Counted from the first letter of the stretch, positions 8,786 to 17,085 are shown. The stretch: DNA of 64,000 nucleotides from Pseudomonadota bacterium (GCA_018820855.1 JAHJNL010000036.1:1-64000), one strand, 5' to 3'. A program made the numbers and translations. The notes: generated by a model not told the origin, from the letters alone.

Positions 8786-9663
8786 TTCGATGCCGGTTGA
8801 ACAGAAAAGGGGCCCGCAGGCAGCCCTCATTCGCGGATAAATCCGCTCCCACAGGTAATGGTTAGCTTACTACAGAACTACGACAAACCAGGTGGGAGCG
8901 GTTTTAACCGCGAACATCCGCCGATGCCGGTTAAACAGAAAAGCAGCCCGCAGGCAGTCCTCATTCGCGGATAAATCCGCTCCCACAGGTAATTGGTCAG
9001 TATTTCACAGAACTACGACAAACCAAGTGGGAGCGGTTTTAACCGCGAACATCCGCCGATGCCGGTTGAACAGAAAATGGGCCCGCACGCAGCCCTCATT
9101 GGCGGATAAATCCGCTCCCACAGGTAATGGTCAGCATTTCACAGAACTACGACAAACCAAGTGGGAGCGGTTTCAACCGCGAACATCCCCCGATGCCGGT
9201 TGAACAGAAAAGGGGCCCGCAGGCAGCCCTCATTCGCGGATAAATCCGCTCCCACAGGTAATTGGTCAGTATTTCACAGAACAACGACAAGCCAAGTGGG
9301 AGCGGTTTCAACCGCGAACATCCCCCGATGCCGGTTGAACAGAAAAGCAGCCCGCAGTCAGCCCTCATTCGCGGATAAATCCGCTCCCACAGGTAATTGG
9401 TCAGTATTTCACAGAACTACAACAAGCCAAGTGGGAGCGGTTTTAACCGCGAACATCCCCCGATGCCGGTTGAACAGAAAAGGGGCCCGCAGCCAGCCCT
9501 CATTCGCGGATAAATCCGCTCCCACAGGTAATTGGTCAGTATTTCACAGAACTACAACAAGCCAAGTGGGAGCGGTTTTAACCGCGAACATCCCCCGATG
9601 CCGGTTAAACAGAAAAGCAGCCCGCAGGCAGCCCTCATTCGCGGATAAATCCTCTCCCACAGG
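8786..9663. repeat. REP/BIME-like tandem array, 135-bp period
   Basis: The motif GATGCCGGTT recurs at 8789, 8923, 9058, 9192, 9327, 9462 and 9597, with spacings of 134-135 bp. Each unit has two REP-like palindromes in opposite orientation. One reads GTGGGAGCGGTTTTAACCGC (forward copies at 8892, 9027, 9161, 9296, 9431 and 9566). The other is its near reverse complement, with a GGATTTATCC core. The array starts and ends with the reverse type, giving seven reverse and six forward elements. Both resemble, from memory, the GTGGGAGCGG-type REPs of Pseudomonas. The period is a multiple of three, so repeated open frames arise by chance. No REP-associated transposase is in the window. Confidence 0.93.
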
Positions 9664-9797
9664 AAAAGCATATCTTTGCTAACTCTTTTCTCTCAAGCCG
9701 CATGGTATCTCAGTTGGCATGCAAAAAGATATTATCATCTTAAATACTAAGGTGTTATCCGGTCACAAGAATAATAAAAAAACAGGATCGAGGGGCG

Positions 9798-10124
9798 TTA
9801 AGTGAGTATGATACCGGTGAGCCAGTAGAGTCCCATGCCGACCAGCACGGTTCCGCCGAGGCTTTTGGTTTTCAGGGCAAAGATGAGGGTCGGAATGGCC
9901 ACCAGCAGCTCCGGTTTTCCTATCTCCAGGCTGCGTGCAGACTGGTCGGTGAAGAGGATGGGGGCAAGGAGGGCAGTGAGGATAGCTACCGGGATCAGGC
10001 TCAGCCAGTCGATGAGCCACTGCGGCATTTTCCGATGGGCCAGGTAGAAGAGGGGGAGCCAGCGGGGGATGTAGGTGACAAGGCCCATACCGCCAAAGAG
10101 AAAGAGGTAATCGATAAAGGTCAT
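9798..10124 (-). CDS. azlD: AzlD-family branched-chain amino acid export subunit
   Basis: Small membrane protein of 108 residues with about four hydrophobic segments and the AzlD pattern (GMGLVTYIPRWLPLFYL, then VAILTALLAPILF near the middle). It pairs with AzlC, whose gene overlaps it by 4 bp. The pair is thought to export branched-chain amino acids or analogues. The gene is last in the two-gene operon and is followed by the REP-like array. Confidence 0.88.
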   Translation of the reverse strand: MTFIDYLFLFGGMGLVTYIPRWLPLFYLAHRKMPQWLIDWLSLIPVAILTALLAPILFTDQSARSLEIGKPELLVAIPTLIFALKTKSLGGTVLVGMGLYWLTGIILT

Positions 10125-10852
10125 CGTCGTTTATCCCGGTAGCGTTTGAGGAAATAGCCGATAGTGGCGGCAGTCACTGAGGCCCCGATGATATAGCTGT
10201 CGCCGGGGATGAACAGGTACCAGAGGACGGCAATGCAAAGCGATATAAGGCCGGTGAGGATAAAAATGATGTCGTGGAGCTGGAAGATCAGCAGGGCCAG
10301 GAACATGGCGGTAAGGGCGTAGTCCGTACCAAAGGCGCCAACCGGGATGAACTGACCGAGAAGTGCTCCGCAGGTCGTGGCCGTAATCCAGGCCAGGTTG
10401 GCCAGTTGGTTGACGGTAATGGCCTGCCAGCGTCCCCAGTTTCCTTCCCGGAAGCGGGTCATGTTGACGGCAAAACTTTCATCGGTGATGCCATAGGCAA
10501 AAAAACTGAGAAAGAGACGGCGTACTCCGCTTAAGTGAACAGCGAGTGACGAACTCATCAGGAAATGGCGTAGATTGACGGCAAGGGTGGTAAAAATAAT
10601 GGATCCGGCAGAGGCCCCTGCTGCCAGCATGGCCACGCAGATAAACTGGGCGGAACCGGCAAATACCAGGACGGACATCATGGTTACGGCCCAGGCTGGC
10701 AGTCCGGCCTGACTGGCCAGGACACCTAAGGCGAGGCCGATGGGGATATATCCGAAACAGATGGGCCAGGCGGTCATGGCGCCTTCCCGGAACCAGGTAA
10801 GAGCTGTGGGGGCGTCCCCTTTCCTGGCAGGGGCATTGTCTGCTGTTTTCAT
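10121..10852 (-). CDS. azlC: AzlC-family branched-chain amino acid permease
   Basis: Inner-membrane protein of 243 residues with the AzlC signature near the N-terminus (CFGYIPIGLALGVLASQAGL) and the family segment LRHFLMSSSLAVHL. About seven hydrophobic segments are visible. It forms the large subunit with AzlD; the 4-bp ATGA-type overlap indicates coupled translation. The physiological substrate is inferred from the family only. Confidence 0.9.
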   Translation of the reverse strand: MKTADNAPARKGDAPTALTWFREGAMTAWPICFGYIPIGLALGVLASQAGLPAWAVTMMSVLVFAGSAQFICVAMLAAGASAGSIIFTTLAVNLRHFLMSSSLAVHLSGVRRLFLSFFAYGITDESFAVNMTRFREGNWGRWQAITVNQLANLAWITATTCGALLGQFIPVGAFGTDYALTAMFLALLIFQLHDIIFILTGLISLCIAVLWYLFIPGDSYIIGASVTAATIGYFLKRYRDKRR

Positions 10853-10971
10853 TTACGCACGTGTGTCTGTTGATCTTGTAAAAGGATGATTTCGTGGTGC
10901 CTGATAGAACTACTTAACAGGGATCAGGCAGGTGAAAAACAAGTTTTTTCTTTTTCTGGCAAGGGCTCCGG

Positions 10972-11661
10972 TTATCCGGAAAATTTATAACCGACCCCAT
11001 AGATAGTGATAAAGTAGCGTGGTGTGTCTGGATTGTCTTCCAGTTTTTTGCGGAGTTTGAGAATATGGTTGTCTACTGTGCGGGTTGTTATTGAGTGCTC
11101 CATGCCCCAGACCTCTTCCAACAACGTCTCTCTTGAAACGGGTATGCCGCTGTTATGTATGAAATATTTGAGAAGCTCAAATTCTTTTGCTGTAAACTCT
11201 ATGAACTGCCCGTTCTTTTTTACCTCATGATGCAAAAAATCAATTTCTGCAGTTCCAATGCGGTACAGCTGCTCCGTATCCATGGGTTCGAGGCGGCGAA
11301 AGACAACTTTGATACGGGCCAGGAGTTCCTTGACGCTGAAGGGCTTGGTCATATAATCATCTGCCCCGGTTTCCAGGCCAAGAACCTTATCCACTTCACT
11401 GCCTCGCACAGAGAGCATGATGATCGGGATATGTCTGTTGAGTGTCCGCAGTTCTCTGCAGACATCGATACCATCCATGTTGGGAAGCATGACGTCGAGA
11501 ATAACAAGATCAGGATTGTCGCTTTTAAAAAGAGCTATGCCGGCTTCACCGCTTTCCGCACAGAGGACATGATACCCCTCAAACTCAAGGTTGTCCTGCA
11601 GGCCCATACGCATATGGAGATCGTCCTCAATCAACAGGATCTTTTTACCCTTCAATAGCAT
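10972..11661 (-). CDS. OmpR/PhoB-family response regulator
   Basis: DNA-binding response regulator of 229 residues. The receiver domain (about 1-120) has the acidic pair in LLIEDD, the phosphoacceptor D56 (LVILDVMLPN) and the conserved Lys in TKPFS. The C-terminal winged helix (about 130-228) ends in TRTVDNHILKLRKKLEDN and the family-typical YGVGYKF. The ATG at 11661 is preferred over 11667 because CGGAG then has a 7-8 base spacing. It overlaps the kinase gene by 17 bp. Targets are unknown. Confidence 0.93.
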   Translation of the reverse strand: MLLKGKKILLIEDDLHMRMGLQDNLEFEGYHVLCAESGEAGIALFKSDNPDLVILDVMLPNMDGIDVCRELRTLNRHIPIIMLSVRGSEVDKVLGLETGADDYMTKPFSVKELLARIKVVFRRLEPMDTEQLYRIGTAEIDFLHHEVKKNGQFIEFTAKEFELLKYFIHNSGIPVSRETLLEEVWGMEHSITTRTVDNHILKLRKKLEDNPDTPRYFITIYGVGYKFSG

Positions 11662-13192
11662 TGTCATTCTCCGGCAGTGGGAAGGTAATAACGAAGGTGC
11701 TTCCTGACCCCTCTTGGCTGCGCACACGGATGGAACCATGGTGGGCCAGAACGGCATGTCTGACCAGTGAGAGGGCGATCCCTGAACCGCGCACCTGATC
11801 TGACAGGCGATAGTAAGGTTCGAAAACGGCATCCAAGGCCTCGGGTTGAATGCCGATGCCATGGTCGCTGACCTCCAGGATGAGGTTGTTCTGCTTTCTC
11901 GTCAATGTTAAGGCAATTTCCTTTTTTTCGGGGCTGAATTTCATGGCATTATCAAGGAGGTTGCCGATGATCTGGTTCATGGCAATTTTGTCAAAAGAAA
12001 AGGGTGGAATTTCCGAGTCTATATCGGCATGGAAAATGAAACCGTGCTGTTTCAGGTAATAGCTGTATGAGGTAATCATATTCTGTACTGCCTCAGCAAT
12101 ATCCCCTTTACTGAAATTATACTCTTTCATTCCTTTTTTGATACTCGAAAAATCCAGTGTGTTGATGATCAGCAGATGCAGGCGATCACATTCGCTCAGG
12201 ATGATCTGATAGTAGTGCTGTATTTTTGCCGGTTGGCTGATGCGGCCAAGCATTAATGTTTCCGAATACATCCGTATGAGAGACAGGGGTGTTTTGAGTT
12301 CATGGGAGATATGGGAAATCATTTCCGATTTGACCTGGGAGAGTTTTCGCTCTTGCTGCATCTGTCCCCAGATGAAATAAATACTGAGGACAATAAGGAA
12401 GAAGACGATGAGAATGATGCCTGAGTACACAAAAAATTCCATCCTCGCCCGTTTATGCATGTCGGAGGTGTCAAGTCTGGCGACTGCTTTCCAAAAAGGA
12501 AGAATATCCTGGAAGGGTGCATCAACGAAGATCATGTCCTTGTCTGTCAGATCGTCTGTCTCAAGAAAATTTCTCTCTGTAATGGCAACATCGGAGAGTG
12601 AGCGGTCGCTGGTTTCAGGCAACAATGCACTGCGGATATAATCGAGGTCAAGGGTAAAGAGAAGAAACTCGGGAACGGCCTCGGGAGATGCCGGCGGCAG
12701 TGAGATGAAACCAGCCTGAATAACCGTGGTGTTGAAAGAGCCGGAGAAGTGGCGGAGGGTAAGGGGGGCAATAGGTGCACGCAGGTTTTCCGCCTCCAGG
12801 TTCTGGGCAAGCCAACCTTCTTCAGTATCAAAATCCTGCTCTCTCTTACTTCCTGTGAGATCTTGCCGCGGATAAAAAAAGAGCTTGTCGATGGCAGGGT
12901 GGTTTCTTTTAATTCCGGTGAGCGTTTCTCTGTCGAGCCTCTGTACCTGTTGAAAGGCCACATCAAGAATCATCTTGTTTTCCTGAGAAATGATATCCCG
13001 TTCCAGATTGTGAACAAGCATCCATACTGACATTTTCCCGCTTTTGATAAGGGCATCCTGCATGAGTGTGTTGCGGTAGGTGAGGTAGTAGTAGCCCATA
13101 CCTGAAAAGATGCATGTACAGAGGACGACAAAGACAAAGGAGAAAATGAGCATGTTTTTCCGGGTGATATCTGCCGAATCATGAGTTGTCAT
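11645..13192 (-). CDS. Membrane sensor histidine kinase
   Basis: Partner kinase of the OmpR-type regulator, about 515 residues. TM1 is at about 14-36, then comes a periplasmic sensor domain of about 215 residues, TM2 at about 252-274, a HisKA domain with phospho-His H297 (ISHISHELKTPLSL), and a HATPase domain (N box IIGNLLDNAMKFSP, G1 DHGIGI, late G box GSGIALSLV). The start at 13192 is a judgement: an in-frame ATG at 13327 exists, but the extra 45 residues look non-native and the local ribosome sites are weak. The binding-protein gene upstream could have supplied a ligand cue, but a terminator separates them. Confidence 0.88.
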   Translation of the reverse strand: MTTHDSADITRKNMLIFSFVFVVLCTCIFSGMGYYYLTYRNTLMQDALIKSGKMSVWMLVHNLERDIISQENKMILDVAFQQVQRLDRETLTGIKRNHPAIDKLFFYPRQDLTGSKREQDFDTEEGWLAQNLEAENLRAPIAPLTLRHFSGSFNTTVIQAGFISLPPASPEAVPEFLLFTLDLDYIRSALLPETSDRSLSDVAITERNFLETDDLTDKDMIFVDAPFQDILPFWKAVARLDTSDMHKRARMEFFVYSGIILIVFFLIVLSIYFIWGQMQQERKLSQVKSEMISHISHELKTPLSLIRMYSETLMLGRISQPAKIQHYYQIILSECDRLHLLIINTLDFSSIKKGMKEYNFSKGDIAEAVQNMITSYSYYLKQHGFIFHADIDSEIPPFSFDKIAMNQIIGNLLDNAMKFSPEKKEIALTLTRKQNNLILEVSDHGIGIQPEALDAVFEPYYRLSDQVRGSGIALSLVRHAVLAHHGSIRVRSQEGSGSTFVITFPLPENDNAIEG

Positions 13193-13469
13193 AGGTTTTC
13201 CGAATGAGGGTTGTTGCTTCGTCCGCCAACTGACTGCCTGAAAAATGATTGCCAGCCTGAAAATATGATAAGAGCCCGGTTGCCTGTTGTCCATGCAGAC
13301 GATGGTGGCAATTTTCTCCATGCCCATCTCTGGAAGAGCGCGTGCTCTTAAGTTGGAGTGGGTTGAAAATTAGGATAACATATAGATATTGCGTATGTTC
13401 TTTTGAAACTGGGATGGCGCCGGAGTTTGATGGGTGTCGCATTATCCATCTACAGGAACAGAGAAACGG

Positions 13470-13508
13470 AAAACCCCATGACGGGCCTGAGCGCTGTCCG
13501 TCATGGGG
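13470..13508 (-). terminator. Terminator downstream of the acfC-like gene
   Basis: An 11-bp perfect stem, CCCCATGACGG / CCGTCATGGGG (13474-13484 and 13498-13508), is followed on the - strand by TTTT. On the + strand it is followed by a six-T run, so it may work in both directions. Confidence 0.75.
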
Positions 13509-13514
13509 TGTTTT

Positions 13515-14472
13515 TTATTTAGTCCATCCTTCGGAGGCAAATATTTCCGCTCCCTTTTCGCTTTTTATAAAAGACACGAACTCATTGGTTTCCGGATCAG
13601 CAGCAGGCGAAATTACAATGTTTGTGACACGGTGAATACGTCTCTCCGGCTCTATTTCCACATATTCTGCTACCTGAGGGTTATCGATAGGCCAGTGGAT
13701 CCAAGTGATCCAGGCGTCGGCCCCGAGTTTCTTGAAGGCCTTGAAGCTTGCGCCGCTGCCTTTTTCAAAGGAAACAATATTGCTGCGGAGCTTCTTTACA
13801 TCGTCCAATGAGCCGAGCCGCCCGGCGACATCTTCCCAGACCCCGGTGCCGGAGGTATTGTATACGCCTTTACCCTCGGTGACGATTACGCTTGTTCCGG
13901 GGTTGAGGAGGTCGGCAAATCCATTGATCTTTTTGGGGTTGCCTTTCTGGGCAACGATTACCGTGCGACGGATGTAGAGCGGTTCTACATTCTTACTTTC
14001 GACGAACTTGTATGTTTCAAGGAAGGCAGTCATTGATTGCTCTGAGCTGCCAAAGATCAGGTCTGCACCCTTCTGCGCATCTTTAGTCCATTTGCATTCC
14101 GGGCCGAAAACCACTTCTACCTTCTTTCCGGTTTGAGCTTCAAAGGCCTTGCCTGCCTTGATAAAGGCAGTGTGCGGACCTCCCGGTCCAAATACCCTGA
14201 CAACGCCGTCCTTCGGTGCATGGACAATGGTTGCGTCAAACATCTCACTTGCCAATAGTCCTGTTGTTGAGAGTAATACTGCGGCTGCTGATAGGAATGG
14301 AATATACTTTTTAGGCCACCTTGCAAAATTGCCTTTTCGCCCAACCTCTTCGTTATTAAATAAATTTTATCCTCGGAATATCAGATATATGCCTGCGGTA
14401 AAATTTATCTTATGCCTCGATTTTGAACGAAAATTCTAATTTTTCAAGGTACCCTTTATTGATTGTCATGAT
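13515..14472 (-). pseudogene. AcfC-like periplasmic binding protein, interrupted in its signal peptide
   Basis: The main reading frame (246 residues from a TTG at 14255) is a ModA/AcfC-type extracellular solute-binding protein: VRVFGPGGPHTAFIKAG, VVFGPECKWTKDA, then DAWITWIHWP. Upstream in the same frame lies a signal-peptide core, KKYIPFLSAAAVLLSTTGLLA, with no start codon. A strong start, ATG at 14470-14472 with AAGGAG before it, encodes MTINK. Between the two sits a 143-bp repeat (14313-14455) with in-frame stops. Removing the repeat and one 2-bp duplication gives an in-frame MTINKKYIPFLS signal peptide. The gene is therefore probably inactivated, or makes a leaderless protein from the internal TTG. 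Confidence 0.85.
14313..14455 (-). mobile_element. MITE-like repeat, copy A (inside acfC)
   Basis: A 143-bp element whose ends are imperfect inverted repeats of the form AGGNNACCTTGNAAAATT. It shares nearly its full length with 17086-17228 and, more distantly, with 37015-37155. There is no coding capacity. It lies after codon 5 of the acfC-like gene; an AA duplication is the flank arrangement that restores the frame when the element is removed. Confidence 0.85.
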
Positions 14473-14982
14473 AAATCTCCTTCGTTTTGAGAACGTTACA
14501 GATGACCAATCATGTCCATCTGTTTTTTTTAAAAAACAAATTTTTTGTTTCTCATGTTTCTTGAATACCTTGATTCCTCCCTGCTCTGACAGCTTTTGGA
14601 AAATGTCTCTTTTCGTTTGCCCTTTACAAGAACTATAAGCTGCCCAAAAATTAAGTTGTCATGGCTGGGTAAAATTTATGTAAAGAAATGTAAAATGATA
14701 GAGATTGCTTCTGGTCAGCGCAGTCTCTTTGTCGGGTGTCCAGGAAAAGAGGTGAAAAAACAAGTTGTTGCATGCTTTTCCGTATGGAAAGATTTTTCTG
14801 GTCGTGTCGAGCAAAGAAATTTAGGGGCAAAATTTGGCGTACCGGTTCCATGTTTTTAACAGTTGCCAAAGAAGTATGTGTACGGGTATATTGTGAAGTT
14901 TTGAGATAATTAGACAACTTTTCTCTGAAAAGTAATGTGAAAAACAGTATTCCCGTAACATTGGGATTTCATGGAGAATGTT
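14473..14982. other. Long non-coding gap between acfC and efp
   Basis: AT-rich sequence holding the acfC ribosome site (AAGGAG, near 14480) and, further right, the efp promoter region, which I could not place. A small open frame at 14596-14859 has no ribosome site or family resemblance and is not called. No terminator or RNA gene is evident. Confidence 0.4.
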
Positions 14983-15546
14983 ATGTACAGTGCTTCTGAT
15001 CTGCGCAAAGGGCTCAAGGTTCTTATTGACGGTGCCCCTTATGTTGTTACCGAATTTGATTTTTCCAAGCCCGGGAAGGGACAGGCCCTTTATCGTTGTA
15101 AACTCCGGAACATGATCACCGGCAATCAGTTGGTTCAGACCTATCGTTCCAATGATAAGTTTGATAAGCCGGCCCTTGAAGAGCGGAAGATGCAGTTCCT
15201 CTATAATCAGGAGAACGAGTATCATTTCATGGATAACGAAAATTTTGATCAGATTGTTATTACCAGGGAACAGCTGGGTGATAATGCAAACTTTCTCCAG
15301 GACAATATGGAGTTACAGGTCCTGCTCTTTGAGGACAAGCCCATTGATGTGACCCTGCCTATCTTTGTCAATCTTCTGGTTACTGTCGCCGAACCCTGGG
15401 CCAAGGGTGATACTTCCGGTACTGACACCAAGCCTGTGACTGTCGAGACCGGCTATGTCCTCAATGTCCCGCCCTTTGTTGTGGAGGGTGACAAGATCCA
15501 GATCGATACCCGTACCGGGGCTTATGTAACCCGCGTCAAAGAATAA
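14983..15546 (+). CDS. efp: Translation elongation factor P
   Basis: EF-P relieves ribosomes stalled at polyproline. The 187-residue protein shows the three-barrel EF-P pattern: KOW-like N-domain, RSNDKFDKPALEERKMQFLY, then the C-terminal signature VTVETGYVLNVPPFV. The modified loop is KPGKGQA with Lys32, the residue that EpmA beta-lysylates in E. coli. The start at 14983 (MYSASDLRKG) is chosen because GGAG lies 6 bases upstream and matches family N-termini; the longer frame adds only MENV. epmA follows 8 bp downstream, so modifier and substrate are co-expressed. Confidence 0.97.
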   Translation: MYSASDLRKGLKVLIDGAPYVVTEFDFSKPGKGQALYRCKLRNMITGNQLVQTYRSNDKFDKPALEERKMQFLYNQENEYHFMDNENFDQIVITREQLGDNANFLQDNMELQVLLFEDKPIDVTLPIFVNLLVTVAEPWAKGDTSGTDTKPVTVETGYVLNVPPFVVEGDKIQIDTRTGAYVTRVKE

Positions 15547-15554
15547 TTCCCGTT

Positions 15555-16445
15555 ATGCTTGATCAGGAAGGGCTGCATTTGCGTGCAGCCTTTTTCCGGG
15601 CAATACGTCTTTTTTTTCAGGAGCAGGGTTTTCTTGAGGTGGATACTCCGATCCGCCAACCGTTACTTATTCCTGAACAGAACATCGTCCCCATCCCCTC
15701 CGGAACACATTTTCTCCAGTCTTCCCCCGAGTTGTATATGAAGCGGCTGCTGGCTGCCGGCTGTGAGCGGATTTTTCAGATCTGTCACTGTTTTCGCCAG
15801 GGTGAGCGTGGTCGCCTGCATCTGGAGGAGTTTGTCATGCTCGAGTGGTATCGCCTCGATGCTGACTATGCTGATCTGATGACAGACTGCGAGCAGCTGT
15901 TTGGTTTTCTGGCAGGAGAGCTACCTGGCTGCATTTTTCCTGCCCATCTGGATCTGGGCTGGGAGCGACTCACTGTTGCCGAGGCTTTTGCCAGATATTG
16001 TCCGATATCCGCTGCCGAGGCATTGGCAGTGGATATGTTTGACCAGCTGCTGGTGGAACAGGTGGAACCCCGGCTTGGACTGAACACCCCCACTTTTCTT
16101 TGTGACTACCCGCTGGAACTTGCTTCTCTGGCGCGCCAGAAACCAGGGCAGCCGGAAGTGGCCGAACGTTTTGAGCTCTATGTCTCCGGCATTGAGTTGG
16201 CCAACGGTTTTTCCGAGCTCACCGATCCGGATTTGCAGCGCAAGCGTTTTGAGGAAGAATATGCAACGATGGAGAATGAAAGGGGGAGACAAAAAAAAAT
16301 GCCTGAGCATTTTCTTGAGGATCTTGGAAAAATAGAGCAGGCTGCAGGAATTGCAATGGGTCTGGATCGGCTGTTTATGCTTCTCCTCGGGAGAAAAAAG
16401 ATCGATGATGCTGTGTCATTTGCGCCGGGAGAGCTCGATTCCTAA
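15555..16445 (+). CDS. epmA: EF-P--lysine ligase EpmA (PoxA/GenX)
   Basis: Truncated class-II lysyl-tRNA synthetase paralogue that attaches (beta-)lysine to EF-P. The 296 residues cover only the catalytic core; the anticodon-binding domain is absent, as expected. Motif 2 is seen as FRQGERGRLHLEEFVMLEW and motif 3 as GIAMGLDRLFMLLLG. It lies directly behind efp. EpmB, which makes beta-lysine, is not in this window; it may be elsewhere, or alpha-lysine may be used. Confidence 0.95.
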   Translation: MLDQEGLHLRAAFFRAIRLFFQEQGFLEVDTPIRQPLLIPEQNIVPIPSGTHFLQSSPELYMKRLLAAGCERIFQICHCFRQGERGRLHLEEFVMLEWYRLDADYADLMTDCEQLFGFLAGELPGCIFPAHLDLGWERLTVAEAFARYCPISAAEALAVDMFDQLLVEQVEPRLGLNTPTFLCDYPLELASLARQKPGQPEVAERFELYVSGIELANGFSELTDPDLQRKRFEEEYATMENERGRQKKMPEHFLEDLGKIEQAAGIAMGLDRLFMLLLGRKKIDDAVSFAPGELDS

Positions 16446-16468
16446 CTTGTTACTGTGTCAGAAAACTT

Positions 16469-16498
16469 TTGACACTATGTTGCGATGCGTGATAGAAT
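16469..16498 (+). promoter_or_regulatory. Sigma-70-type promoter for the selenopeptide gene
   Basis: TTGACA (16469-16474) and TAGAAT (16493-16498) are separated by 18 bp, about 90 bp before the selenopeptide ATG. The leader has a small hairpin (16540-16564, arms AGCCCTT/AAGGGCT). Together with the terminator downstream this makes the gene a self-contained transcription unit. Confidence 0.65.
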
Positions 16499-16588
16499 GT
16501 ATTGATGGATTTGACGGTCGTCATAGGCTGTGTATATCCAGCCCTTTTCGTGGGGAGAAGGGCTCATCCTCGTAAAGGAGAATCAACC

Positions 16589-16930
16589 ATGGACGCAAAG
16601 GAACTGAAAAAGATCCTTGCCGGAATCGGAGTTGTCGGCCTGCTGGCCGGCGGCGGTATATCCGTTCCCGGTAGTGCCGGTGCCAGCAGTGGCTGAGGCG
16701 GTGCAAAGCCCAGTGCAGTTAGCACTGAAACACCCCCGCCCGGCAGTGGCTGAGGCGGCAGCAAAGACGACGCAGTTAGCGTCGAAGAACATGCAGAAGA
16801 AGCCGTAGATGAAGCTGCTGATATGAAGAAGGAACCGGCAGGCAGCGGCTGAGGCGGAAGTAAAGAAGGCGCAGGTAGCGCCGACGACGAGCAGAAGAAA
16901 AAACCACAGAAGAGCGGCTGAAGCGGTTGA
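16589..16930 (+). CDS. SbtA-like selenocysteine RiPP precursor (four Sec)
   Basis: Reading UGA as selenocysteine gives a 113-residue peptide with Sec at 36, 55, 88 and 111 and a fifth UGA (16928-16930) as stop. The N-terminus (MDAKELKKILAG, a Gly/Ala-rich hydrophobic stretch, then SVPGSAGASSG) is a leader. The core repeats (S/G)SG-U-GG(A/S)K three times, separated by Lys/Glu/Asp-rich spacers, and ends KSG-U-SG. It resembles, from memory, the family NCBI calls SbtA, thio(seleno)oxazole RiPP precursors modified by the radical SAM enzyme SbtM; I cannot verify this here. Each UGA is followed 14-16 nt later by a hairpin with a different stem sequence, which strongly supports recoding. The ATG at 16589 has AAAGGAG 8 bases upstream. 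No obvious maturase is adjacent; a radical SAM/SPASM gene lies 22 kb away. ORF finders will truncate the gene at residue 35. Confidence 0.88.
16711..16727 (+). promoter_or_regulatory. SECIS-like hairpin 1
   Basis: Stem CAGTGC/GCACTG with loop AGTTA, beginning 15 nt after the last base of the UGA at 16694-16696. Position and size fit bacterial SECIS elements, which lie just downstream of the Sec codon within the reading frame. Confidence 0.8.
16768..16784 (+). promoter_or_regulatory. SECIS-like hairpin 2
   Basis: Stem CGACGC/GCGTCG with the same AGTTA loop as hairpin 1, starting 15 nt after the UGA at 16751-16753. The stem differs from hairpin 1 at compensating positions. Confidence 0.8.
16868..16882 (+). 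promoter_or_regulatory. SECIS-like hairpin 3
   Basis: Stem GGCGC/GCGCC with loop AGGTA, starting 16 nt after the UGA at 16850-16852. The GCAGGT apex is like the one remembered from the E. coli fdhF SECIS loop. Confidence 0.8.
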
Positions 16931-16934
16931 TGTC

Positions 16935-16950
16935 AAGTGCGGTCGCACTT
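16935..16950 (+). promoter_or_regulatory. SECIS-like hairpin 4 (beyond the stop)
   Basis: Stem AAGTGC/GCACTT with loop GGTC. It begins 14 nt after the UGA at 16919-16921 but only 5 nt after the UGA at 16928-16930. By the spacing of the other three, it serves the first of these and leaves the second as the stop. Confidence 0.75.
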
Positions 16951-16959
16951 ATCGATTAG

Positions 16960-17000
16960 AAAGGCCGGTTGTGACATGAGTCACAACCGGCCTTTTTTTT
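16960..17000 (+). terminator. Strong rho-independent terminator after the selenopeptide gene
   Basis: A perfect long stem (AAAGGCCGGTTGTGAC pairing with GTCACAACCGGCC plus the first T bases), a four-base loop ATGA and a run of nine or more T. It ends the transcription unit that starts at 16469. Confidence 0.93.
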
Positions 17001-17085
17001 TATTCCTTCTGGCTGCTACAGGTGCAGAAAGCAAGACAGATAGTTGGGGAGACCAGAGGCAGAACGATACTGGCTAACTGGCTGT

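Noticed and set aside
8786..9663. CRISPR array
   Set aside because: Units are 135 bp and the spacers are nearly identical, so this is a tandem palindrome array, not repeats with unique spacers; no cas genes.
8892..9682. Open frames of 103 and 173 residues with repeated amino-acid blocks
   Set aside because: They are the REP/BIME array read in frame; the 135-bp period is a multiple of three, so a frame stays open by chance. No start signal or codon character.
14596..14859. 87-residue + strand frame in the acfC-efp gap
   Set aside because: No ribosome site, low complexity character and no recognisable domain.
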